Shown here one piece after another: positions 56,222 through 64,000 of a DNA stretch of 64,000 nucleotides. Position 1 is the stretch's first letter, and every line of letters starts with the position of its first letter. Source of the stretch: Deltaproteobacteria bacterium (GTDB lineage: Bacteria; Myxococcota_A; Polyangia; DRWM01; JAAZOP01); contig JACRCX010000107.1 in NCBI GenBank assembly GCA_016218815.1, positions 1 through 64,000 of the forward strand, given 5' to 3'. The position numbers and the translations under genes were made by a program. Under the pieces are notes generated by a model. It had not been told where the DNA came from and did not search any database. It was given only the letters and a program-made list of their open reading frames with translations.

Positions 56222-57889
56222 TTGCGTGAATCGCGGTCGTGCGCCGCATCCCCGCCCGAGTCCGGGTTCCCCGACGTCCCGGGGTACAGGCTGCGCCGGC
56301 TGGTCGGCGCCGGCGGAATGGGCTCGGTCTACGAAGCCGAGAGGCTGGTGACGCGAGAGTGTTTCGCGGTCAAGGTGATCTCCGGACACCTGGCGAGCGA
56401 CCCCGACGGGGTGCTCCGTTTCCGCCGCGAGGTCAAGGCGCTGCGCGACATCCGGCACCCCAACGTGGTCGAGATCTTCGACTGGTACCTGCCGCCGCGC
56501 GGCGATGCGCGACGCCCGTTCATCGTGATGGAGCTGCTGCCTGGGGAAACCCTGGCTGCGCTGCTCAAGCGTGAACGATGCCTCTCGCCGTCCCGCGCCG
56601 CGGCGATCATGCTCCAGGTGCTCGACGGCCTGGCCGCCGCACACCGGGTGGGCGTCCTGCACCGGGACCTGGGACCGGCCAACGTGTTCCTGGTGCCGCG
56701 CCCGAACGGCGGCACGCGCGTCAAGCTCCTCGATTTCGGCCTCGCCCGCCCGATCGTCGGCGACGACTCCGTCGACACGGTCACGCAGCGCGGCACGTTC
56801 CTGGGCAAGCCGGCCTACGCGGCACCGGAGCTGTTCCAGGAGCTTCCGCTCGGCCCGCCGTCCGACGTCTTCTCGGCCGGCCTGTTGCTCTACCGGATGC
56901 TGGCCGGACGCTTGCCGCACGAGGCGGTTTCGGGCGAGATGCTGTGGGTCGAGCGGCTCGGTGATCGCCGGTCCGTCGCCGACTACCCGTCGCCCAGCAA
57001 GTTCGCGCCGCACCTGCCGAAAGCGCTGGCCGAGCTGGTCTCGCACGCCGTGCGCAAGCGGGTGGGCGAGCGCATCCAGACGGCCGGCGAATTCCAGCGC
57101 CGGCTCCTCGCGCTGGACCTGCCTGCGGCCGATGACGCGGCGGCTGCCGACGTGCGCCGCGGGATCGTCGAATCGGACGACGATCCGCCGTCGGTCGAGG
57201 AGCCCGTCGATTCCGCCTCGGCCGCGCGGGCCGCACAGGCGCGCGGCCGTCGCCTGTTGCCGCTTGCGGCCGGGCTGACCGCGACGGCGGCGGCCCTGGT
57301 GATCCTCGCGTTCACGTTCGGGGTGGTGCTCCGGCACGGGGGCCGGACGAGCTGGTCGGGCGGTTCGAGTCCCGGCCGCCTCGACGGCCCTGCAGCGGCC
57401 GCAAGTCCGTCCCGCCTCGAAGCGCCCGACCCCGTGCCGGCACGGCCGGCGCCCCGCGATTGCGGCCTGCCGGCTGGGGCGACGCCCCCGGCGGGACCGG
57501 TGACCCGTTCGCCGGCGATCGTGGGACCTCTTCCGGCGATCGAAGCGCTTCCACCGACCGGAGGCGGGGGCACGGCGAACGCGCCGGGCGAGAGGTGGGT
57601 ACGGATGACGTTCGTCGACCTGCCGCGGCGCGCCATCGCGTTCGTCGGCGGGCGCCGGGCGGACGCGGCCGGCGTCGTGCTGGTGCCGTGGTCGGAGGAA
57701 CCGACCGAGGTGCTCGTCGACGCCCCCGGCAGCGGGTATCGCACGTACGTGGGCCGGGTGCTGCCGGACCGGGATCGGTTCATCCGCCCCTTCGCGCACC
57801 GGCGTGGCGGGTCGCGTGCCGCGCGGCCGGCGCCCCCAGCCGTGGTGCGGGACGCGGCACTCCGCGAGAACGCGCCGTTGCCCGACTAG
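56222..57889 (+). CDS. membrane Ser/Thr protein kinase
   Basis: 555 residues from a TTG start with GAGGTGG about 9 bases upstream. Kinase domain (about 20-290): GAGGMGSV, FAVKVI (catalytic Lys), HRDLGPANVFL (catalytic Asp; the following Lys is Gly), LLDFGLARP, AYAAPELF, DVFSAGLLLYRML. Then an Ala/Arg linker, one transmembrane helix (about 345-367: LPLAAGLTATAAALVILAFTFGVVL) and an external Pro-rich segment ending in a small beta domain (WVRMTFVDLPRRAIAFVGGRRADAAG). Catalysis is likely since Lys, HRD and DFG are present. Its stop shares the CTAG palindrome with the convergent gene's stop. Confidence 0.85.
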   Translation: MRESRSCAASPPESGFPDVPGYRLRRLVGAGGMGSVYEAERLVTRECFAVKVISGHLASDPDGVLRFRREVKALRDIRHPNVVEIFDWYLPPRGDARRPFIVMELLPGETLAALLKRERCLSPSRAAAIMLQVLDGLAAAHRVGVLHRDLGPANVFLVPRPNGGTRVKLLDFGLARPIVGDDSVDTVTQRGTFLGKPAYAAPELFQELPLGPPSDVFSAGLLLYRMLAGRLPHEAVSGEMLWVERLGDRRSVADYPSPSKFAPHLPKALAELVSHAVRKRVGERIQTAGEFQRRLLALDLPAADDAAAADVRRGIVESDDDPPSVEEPVDSASAARAAQARGRRLLPLAAGLTATAAALVILAFTFGVVLRHGGRTSWSGGSSPGRLDGPAAAASPSRLEAPDPVPARPAPRDCGLPAGATPPAGPVTRSPAIVGPLPAIEALPPTGGGGTANAPGERWVRMTFVDLPRRAIAFVGGRRADAAGVVLVPWSEEPTEVLVDAPGSGYRTYVGRVLPDRDRFIRPFAHRRGGSRAARPAPPAVVRDAALRENAPLPD

Positions 57890-60800
57890 CCCGGCAGGCT
57901 CGCCAGCAGCTCCGCGATCTTCTCCAGGCTCGGCGGCTTGGGGATGTGGTGCGCGAAGCCGGCCTCCCGCGCCAGCAGGATGTCCTCGGGCAGCGCGTAC
58001 CCGCTCAGCGCCACCAGACAGGTGCCGCGCAGCGTCTCGTCACCGCGAAGGACCCGGGCGACGTCGTACCCGTCCATCCCGGGCAGGCCGATGTCACAGA
58101 GCACCACCTCGGGCCGGAACTCGCGTGCCTTGCCGATCCCGTCCGGACCGTTGTTCGCGACCGCCACCTCGTGGCCGCCGAGCTGCAGCACGTCCCGCAG
58201 GCTGTCCGCCGCGTCGACGTTGTCCTCGATGATGAGCACGCGCCGCCGGCACGAGGGCCGGACGGCGGCTTCGGGCACGCATTCCGGACGAGCCGCGGGG
58301 TCGAGCGGCAACCGCACGACGAACTCGGCCCCCTTTCCCAGCCCCTCGCTGTGCGCGGTGACCTCGCCGCCGTGCAGCCCGACCAGGCCTTTGACCAGCG
58401 CCAGACCGAGCCCGAGGCCTCCCTTGCCGCGATCGAGCGTATGGTCGGCCTGGACGAACGGCTGGAACAGGCCGGCCAGGGTCTCGGGCGTCATCCCGAT
58501 GCCGGTGTCGGTCACCCGCACCACGGCCTGGACGCAGGACGGATCGCTGGACACGTGGACGCGCGTCACCCCACCCCGCCCCGTGAACTTGGCCGCGTTC
58601 TGCAGCAGGTTGGCGACGGCCTGCGCGACGCGCGTCGGATCCGCGTTCAGGATCAACGGGCCGGCCGGGATCTCCGACAGCAGTCGGACCCCGCCGCGCT
58701 CGAACAGCGAGCGCTGGTCCTCCGCGACCCGTCGCACGACGTCGCACAGGTCCATCCGGTTCCGCCGGATCTGGATCTTGTTGCGCGAGATGCGCGTCAC
58801 GTCGAGCAGGTCATCGACCAGGCAGGACAGGTGGCCGACCTGTCGCGCGATGACCTCCCTGGCCCGCTTCGCCCGGTCGCCGTCCTCGCCGGCGCGGTCG
58901 AGCACGAACAGGCTGTTGCTGATTGGCGCCAACGGATTGCGCAGCTCGTGCGACAACATGGCCAGGAACTCGTTCTTGCGCGTGTCGGCCTCGCGCAAGG
59001 CCGTCTCCGCCTCCACCAGTTTCCCCACGTCGATGACGTGGACGACGACGCCGCGGATGCGCCCGGCGGCGTCCCGGTCGGGCGTCAGCGTGGCGTACAC
59101 CCAACGGCTCCCGCCGGGATAGGGCATTTGCCGCTCGTACGTGACCGTCTCTCCCGCCAGCGCGCGATCCACGTCCCGGCGCACCGCCACCCACCCCGCC
59201 TCACCCACGACCTCGCGCGCGTGCCGGTCGCGGATCCACTCCGGGCTGAGCCCGAACCACTGTTCGTAGGTCCGGTTGACCAGACGGTAGCGGTACTCCC
59301 GGTCGACGTAGGCGATGCAGGCAGGGATCGAATCAATGATGAGCTGCAGCAGCCGCCGTCCCTCCTGGACGGCCTCTTCGGCCTTGCGCGCCTGGGTGAC
59401 GTCACGGAAGACGAGCACGACGCCGAGCGTCCGGCCGTCGGCGCCGCGGATCGGCGAGGCGCTGTCGGCGATGGAGAGGAGGCGGCCGTCGCGGGCGACG
59501 AGCGCGGTGTGGTTGGCGAGACCGGCGACGACGCCCGTCTCCAGCACCTTGCGCACGGGATCCTCGGCGGACGCCCCGGTCTGTTCGTTGACGATGCGGA
59601 AGACCTCGGCGAGCGGCTTGCCGGAGGCTTCGGCCTGGGGCCACCCGGTCAGCTCCTCCGCCACGCGGTTGAGCATCACGATGCGGCTGCCGGTGTCGGT
59701 GGCGATGACGGCGTCGCCGATGCTGTGCAGGGTCACGGCGAGGTGCTCGCGTTCCGCGGACAGGGCCTCCTCGGCCCTCTTCATCTCCTCGACGAGCCGG
59801 GCGTTCTCCAGCGAGATCGCCGCCTGCGCCGCGAGCAGCTCGGTGGTCTGGACCCCGGCGGGCGTGAACATCGCGGGCGCCAATCGATTCTCGAGGTACA
59901 GCACGCCGACCAGCCGTGCCTGCTTGACCACCGGCAGGCACAGCAGGGAACGAATCCCGAGGGCCTGCACCTGCGGGTTGTCCTTGAACTCGCCCTCCCG
60001 CACCGCGTCGGCCAGGACCAGCCGCTGGCCCGTCCGGAACGCGTAGCGCGCCACGGCCGTGCAGATGTCCCCCGCGTCCTCCAGCCGCCGGCCGACGATC
60101 CGCACCGTCTCGCCGCCGCCCGCGTGACCCTCGGCACGGACCCACAGGTGGTCCCCGTCGGCGACGAGCAGGTAGCCGTGCTGCGCGCCGGAGCTCTCGA
60201 GCACCGTCTGCAGGATGCGGCGCAGGAGCGCCTCCTGCTCGATCTCGGCGGAGATCGCCAGCGCCGAGCGCATGAGGTAGCCGACGTCGAGCTGCGGCAG
60301 GGCAAAGGCGTCCGTGGCGGGCGCCTCGACCGTCGACTCGACGGGTGCCTGGCCGAGGCCGGGACCGGGCGCCTCGCGCGCGGCGGGGGCCGGCGTGGCG
60401 GGCGCCGCGAACAGCTCCGGGTGGCGTTCCTGGACGCGCAGCTCCTTGCGCTCCGCGCGGCAGGCGCCGTAGAGCCGGGCCGCCTCGAGCAGGAACGGCC
60501 GGGCCTGGCCGCGTCCGCCGGCCAGCAGCATCTCGCCCAGGGATTCGTTGAGGTGGCCCTCCAGGAAGGTGTAGCCGTGGTCGTGGGCGCAGTCGATGGC
60601 GTCGAGGTAGAGCCCGCGGGCGCGCTCGAACGAGCCGGTCACGCGCTCGCGCTCGGCGTGGAGGAACGCCAGGTAGGGCTGGAGCAGCGGTCCGAGCGCG
60701 GCCCACGTCTCGATCTTGGCGACGAGCGGGGCGAGCTCGGCCAGCACGGCCTCCCGGCCTGCGTTGCCGGCGTCCGGCCGTCGTTCGTGGAGCTTGAGCG

Positions 60801-63800
60801 CGTTGAGCGCCTGGAAGACGTACCACTGCCGCTTGAGGACGTTGTCGGTGAGGCCGGAGAGGTAGCGGCGGACGCCTTCCAGCGCCTCCGTCGCCTGCTC
60901 GTGCTCGCCGAAGTAGTAGTGGCTGAACGCGAGGTGGGCGTAGTAGCTGCCGGCGGCGGCGACGTGGTTGTCCTTCTCCCACTGCGCCACCCGGTCGGCC
61001 ATGGGGATTGGCGCGTAGCCCTTCTTCATCGGGGCGATCCAGCCGGCCTGCACGGCCTCCGCCAGCCGGACCGAGAACGAAAGGTTGTTGCGCTCGGAGA
61101 AGCGCTGGCACTCGCGCGCGGCCTCGTCGATCGCCGCGAGGTCGCGGCCCTGCACCTGGAGGTTCCACATGAGGGGACCGTAGGAGAGGCCGGCGTTGTA
61201 CAGGTCGCCGCAGTTCCTGCCGCACTGGATGCCGCGCCGGCAGTACTCGACGATCTCCTCCGGTCGGCTGCGCGAGTGCATGTTGCACCAGACGATGCCG
61301 TTCATGCCCCGCGTCGCGCCGAACGTGTCGGGGTGGCGCGCCGACAGCTCGCGCGCCAGATCCTCGTAGCGGAAGGCCTGCTCGAACTCCTCCTGCTCGC
61401 CGAGCTGCAGCCCCATGATGCTGAAGGAGTAGATCACGGACTCGTCCATGCCACCGTCCAGGCAGTGCTGCGTGGACTGCACGGCGGAGAGGTAGAGCTG
61501 GGGCACGAGCCCGGACATGTACAGGTCCGGGATGAGCTCGCTGTAGAACGCGAGCTCGATCTTGCTCTTGCGATCCCGGGTGAAGGGCATGTCGAGGATC
61601 TCGCGCCACACGTCGGGATGGGCCGCCCGGATCCGCTCCAAGAGGCCGATGCGGCGCCGGTTCGCATCCTCGGGATCGTCGGGCAAGGACTGCTCGAAGA
61701 ACGCCAGGCCGCGGTTCGCGGTCGCGATCGCCTTGATGAAGTTGCCGATCGAGGAGAGCGACGTGGTCTGCTCGGCCAGGGCTTCGGCCCGGTCGAGGTC
61801 GGTGCGCGCGTGCTGGAGCAGGGCGGCGAGCAGCGCGTCGGATTGCTCGGGGTGCCCGCACATCAACTCCGCCTTCGCCGCCTTCTTGTAGGTCCGGAAG
61901 GTCTTCTCGTACTCGGCCTCCCAGCAGTCGGCGGGGAGCAGGCTCTTGCTCTTGGCGAAGAACTCGTTGGCCGCGGTGGTCGCCAGCGAGTTGAGCGCCT
62001 TCTCGCCGGCGTGGAAGTTGAGGTCGGCGAGCCGCCACGACTCGGCGGACTCGAGCCGCTGGGGCCGGCCGAGATTGAGGTGCGCCGCGATGGCGAAGAG
62101 GTTGTCCAGGGTCTCCAGATCCGCGCCCTCGGGCACCGCGGCGAGCAGCTTCCCGCCGACGCGCCAGTGGATCTCGCGGCGCCGCTCGGCGGGGATGGCC
62201 GTGAGCACGGCCTCCTGCACGCGGTCGTGGATGAACTGGAGGTTGTCCCGGTTCTCGATCACCAGCCCCTGGGCCAGCGCGGGCTTGAGGGTCCGGAAGA
62301 CCTCGAGCAGGGGCAGGTCCGCGACCCGCGCCAGGTCCGCGGGCGGCACGGTATTGCCCATGCAGGCGGCGGTCTCGAGCAGGTCGACGGCGGGCCGCGG
62401 CAGCCGGCCGATCTTCGCGCTGAACAGGGCGACGACGGTCGACGGCATGTTCGACTTGCGGATGCGCTCGAGGTCCCAGCGCCATTGCAGCTCGTCGTCG
62501 ACGTACAGCAGATCCTCGTTGTAGAGGTAGGAGAGGCTCTCGCTGACGAACAACGGGTTGCCTTCGGTCAGGTCGGCGAGGAACGCCGCCAGCGCCTCGG
62601 TGTGCTCGAGCGGCGCGTCCAGGATGTAGGAGACCATCTCGTGGCAGTGCTTCGGCTCGAGCGGTCGCAGCCGGAGCTCCTCGAGCGGCCGGCGGTCCGC
62701 CTGCACCTTGGCGATGAGCCTGGCCAGCGGGTGGCCGGAGTCGACCTCGTTGTGCCGGTAGGCGCCCAGGAGCAGCAGGTAGGGATGCTCCTCCGGGTTG
62801 GCGAAGACGGTCTGGAGGAAATCGAAGGAGGCGACGTCGCACCACTGCAGGTCGTCGATGAACAGGGTCAGCGGGGACTCGGCCGTGGCGAGGCAGCCCA
62901 GGAAGCGATCGAAGAGGCCGTGGAAGCGATTGCGCGCCTCGACCGGCGGCAGCGGCGGAACGGCAGGCTGCGGGCCGAGCAGCGCTTCCAGCTCGGGGAT
63001 GACGTCGATGATCACGCGACCGTTCGGGCCGACCGCGTCGAGGATGCGCTGCTTCCAGGCCGCGACCCGCTCCGGGCTCTCGGTCAGGAAGGTGCGGACG
63101 AGGTTGCGCAAGGCCTGGAGCAGCGAGCTGTAGGGGATGTTCTTCTGGTAGATGTCGAACTTGCCCGACGTGAAGTAGCCGCGGTGGCGGACGATCGGCT
63201 GCTGCAGCTCCTGGATCAGTCGCGTCTTGCCGATGCCGGGCAGGCCGGAGATGAAGACGGCGCGGAAGCCGCCGCGCGTCACCGGCTCGAACGCGTCCAG
63301 CACGGTGCACGCCTCGTGGTCGCGGCCGACCATCTTCGAGATGAACACGACGCGGCGGCTGCGATCCTGCGTGGCGAGCGCGAAGCGGCCGATCGAGCGT
63401 CCCGCGTCCCATTCGCTGCGGCAGCGGACCAGATCGGCGAGCAGCCCGCGGCCGCTCTGGTAGCGCTTCTCGGGGTGCTTGAGCGTGAGCTTGGCGACCA
63501 GCCGGCCGAGCGCCGCCGGAATCTCCGGATTGACCTCGTGGATCGGCGGCGCCTCCTCCGCCAGGTGCTGGTGGATCAGCGCCAGCGGATCGGTGGAGCG
63601 GAAGGGCAGGCGGCGCGCCAGCAGCTCGTAGAACACGATCCCGAGCGAGTACAGATCGGAGGAGAAGCCCACCACGTGGTGGATCCGCCCGGTCTGTTCG
63701 GGCGAGGTGTAGGCGAGCGTCCCGGAGACGAACGCGGGGTCGAAGATGAAGTGGCTGACGTCGCGCACGTCGAGCGGGGTGACGAAGCCGGTCAGGCGGA

Positions 63801-64000
63801 TCTCGAGATTGTCCGGGCGGACGAGGACGTTGTGCGGCTTGACCCCGCCGTGCACGATGCCCGCGTCGTGCACCTTGTCCAGCGCGGCGGCGAGTTGGCA
63901 GGCGATGGCGAAGAAGGCGTCCAGGGAGACCGCGGTCTGGCGGCGCGCCCATTCGTCGAGCGACAGGCCTTCGAAGTAGTCCTGGACGATGAAGGGCACG
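57886..64000 (-). CDS. multi-sensor kinase: Ser/Thr kinase-like, AAA/TPR, GAF, PAS, hybrid histidine kinase (N-terminus cut by window edge)
   Basis: At least 2037 residues. Order: kinase-like domain with degenerate active site (HGGVKPHNVLV for HRDxKPxN, LTGF for DFG); an ATPase of the predictive/NACHT-like type (ISGLPGIGKTRLI Walker A, LFIDDLQWCD Walker B); long helical repeat region (about 600-1200); GAF domain (LLCLPVVKQARLVGVLYLENRLAPAMF); two PAS domains; HisKA with LAMLSHELRNPLAPI; HATPase (NLLQNAAKF, DTGIGM, GLGLGLALVKGL) and REC (VLCDIGLPGMDGYDVARVL, HIPKPPSLEKIAELL). This architecture is known in myxobacteria and cyanobacteria. The start is outside the window. Confidence 0.88.
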   Translation of the reverse strand, partial: VPFIVQDYFEGLSLDEWARRQTAVSLDAFFAIACQLAAALDKVHDAGIVHGGVKPHNVLVRPDNLEIRLTGFVTPLDVRDVSHFIFDPAFVSGTLAYTSPEQTGRIHHVVGFSSDLYSLGIVFYELLARRLPFRSTDPLALIHQHLAEEAPPIHEVNPEIPAALGRLVAKLTLKHPEKRYQSGRGLLADLVRCRSEWDAGRSIGRFALATQDRSRRVVFISKMVGRDHEACTVLDAFEPVTRGGFRAVFISGLPGIGKTRLIQELQQPIVRHRGYFTSGKFDIYQKNIPYSSLLQALRNLVRTFLTESPERVAAWKQRILDAVGPNGRVIIDVIPELEALLGPQPAVPPLPPVEARNRFHGLFDRFLGCLATAESPLTLFIDDLQWCDVASFDFLQTVFANPEEHPYLLLLGAYRHNEVDSGHPLARLIAKVQADRRPLEELRLRPLEPKHCHEMVSYILDAPLEHTEALAAFLADLTEGNPLFVSESLSYLYNEDLLYVDDELQWRWDLERIRKSNMPSTVVALFSAKIGRLPRPAVDLLETAACMGNTVPPADLARVADLPLLEVFRTLKPALAQGLVIENRDNLQFIHDRVQEAVLTAIPAERRREIHWRVGGKLLAAVPEGADLETLDNLFAIAAHLNLGRPQRLESAESWRLADLNFHAGEKALNSLATTAANEFFAKSKSLLPADCWEAEYEKTFRTYKKAAKAELMCGHPEQSDALLAALLQHARTDLDRAEALAEQTTSLSSIGNFIKAIATANRGLAFFEQSLPDDPEDANRRRIGLLERIRAAHPDVWREILDMPFTRDRKSKIELAFYSELIPDLYMSGLVPQLYLSAVQSTQHCLDGGMDESVIYSFSIMGLQLGEQEEFEQAFRYEDLARELSARHPDTFGATRGMNGIVWCNMHSRSRPEEIVEYCRRGIQCGRNCGDLYNAGLSYGPLMWNLQVQGRDLAAIDEAARECQRFSERNNLSFSVRLAEAVQAGWIAPMKKGYAPIPMADRVAQWEKDNHVAAAGSYYAHLAFSHYYFGEHEQATEALEGVRRYLSGLTDNVLKRQWYVFQALNALKLHERRPDAGNAGREAVLAELAPLVAKIETWAALGPLLQPYLAFLHAERERVTGSFERARGLYLDAIDCAHDHGYTFLEGHLNESLGEMLLAGGRGQARPFLLEAARLYGACRAERKELRVQERHPELFAAPATPAPAAREAPGPGLGQAPVESTVEAPATDAFALPQLDVGYLMRSALAISAEIEQEALLRRILQTVLESSGAQHGYLLVADGDHLWVRAEGHAGGGETVRIVGRRLEDAGDICTAVARYAFRTGQRLVLADAVREGEFKDNPQVQALGIRSLLCLPVVKQARLVGVLYLENRLAPAMFTPAGVQTTELLAAQAAISLENARLVEEMKRAEEALSAEREHLAVTLHSIGDAVIATDTGSRIVMLNRVAEELTGWPQAEASGKPLAEVFRIVNEQTGASAEDPVRKVLETGVVAGLANHTALVARDGRLLSIADSASPIRGADGRTLGVVLVFRDVTQARKAEEAVQEGRRLLQLIIDSIPACIAYVDREYRYRLVNRTYEQWFGLSPEWIRDRHAREVVGEAGWVAVRRDVDRALAGETVTYERQMPYPGGSRWVYATLTPDRDAAGRIRGVVVHVIDVGKLVEAETALREADTRKNEFLAMLSHELRNPLAPISNSLFVLDRAGEDGDRAKRAREVIARQVGHLSCLVDDLLDVTRISRNKIQIRRNRMDLCDVVRRVAEDQRSLFERGGVRLLSEIPAGPLILNADPTRVAQAVANLLQNAAKFTGRGGVTRVHVSSDPSCVQAVVRVTDTGIGMTPETLAGLFQPFVQADHTLDRGKGGLGLGLALVKGLVGLHGGEVTAHSEGLGKGAEFVVRLPLDPAARPECVPEAAVRPSCRRRVLIIEDNVDAADSLRDVLQLGGHEVAVANNGPDGIGKAREFRPEVVLCDIGLPGMDGYDVARVLRGDETLRGTCLVALSGYALPEDILLAREAGFAHHIPKPPSLEKIAELLASLPG

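Overview
This is high-GC chromosomal DNA from what looks like a Myxococcota/deltaproteobacterium-type organism. That is inferred from the mix of gene types: lipoproteins with von Willebrand A, thrombospondin type-3 and Kazal domains, a trypsin-like protease with MopE-type CNGxDDDC repeats and a MYXO-CTERM-like tail, Ser/Thr kinases with TPRs, and many hybrid histidine kinases. No rRNA, tRNA, CRISPR or transposase gene was seen.

Layout. 1-5673: a cut vWA lipoprotein, a beta-helix lipoprotein and a predicted pseudokinase. 5678-10025 (minus): a cobalamin-riboswitch operon with a small surface lipoprotein, a BtuB-like TonB receptor and a beta-propeller lipoprotein reminiscent of BtuG. 10068-12083: secreted trypsin-like protease. 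12199-19110: sulfotransferase-like gene, then a five-gene operon of four radical SAM enzymes and a glycosyltransferase. 19621-21015: Kazal-repeat lipoprotein. 21147-25999 (minus): an operon with two HxsD-like proteins, an HxsB-type radical SAM maturase, a protein with two radical SAM domains, and a ribbon-helix-helix antitoxin-like protein. Divergent from it (26102-28426) is a second double radical SAM protein, followed by three more radical SAM genes up to 32070. 32051-37409: two lipoproteins and a 669-residue radical SAM protein. 37632-47241: a block of two-component regulators (response regulators, hybrid kinases, an NtrC-type sigma-54 activator, an EAL protein). 47246-56027: a small peptide gene, a U32-like/radical SAM fusion, another radical SAM gene, and a coupled four-gene minus-strand operon (lipoprotein, unknown protein with weak TruF-like similarity, B12-binding-type radical SAM, stand-alone U32-like protein). 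56222-64000: a Ser/Thr kinase and a very large multi-sensor kinase cut by the right edge.

The striking feature is 14 radical SAM genes carrying 16 CxxxCxxC domains between 13196 and 53821, several translationally coupled. They include a variant Hxs-type peptide-modification locus without a visible HxsA substrate or HxsC partner, two tandem-domain radical SAM proteins, and a U32/radical SAM fusion with simple-sequence tracts between its domains. At least three have a cobalamin-binding-type N-terminal domain, and a nearby riboswitch-controlled B12 uptake operon could supply the cofactor. The substrates are unknown.
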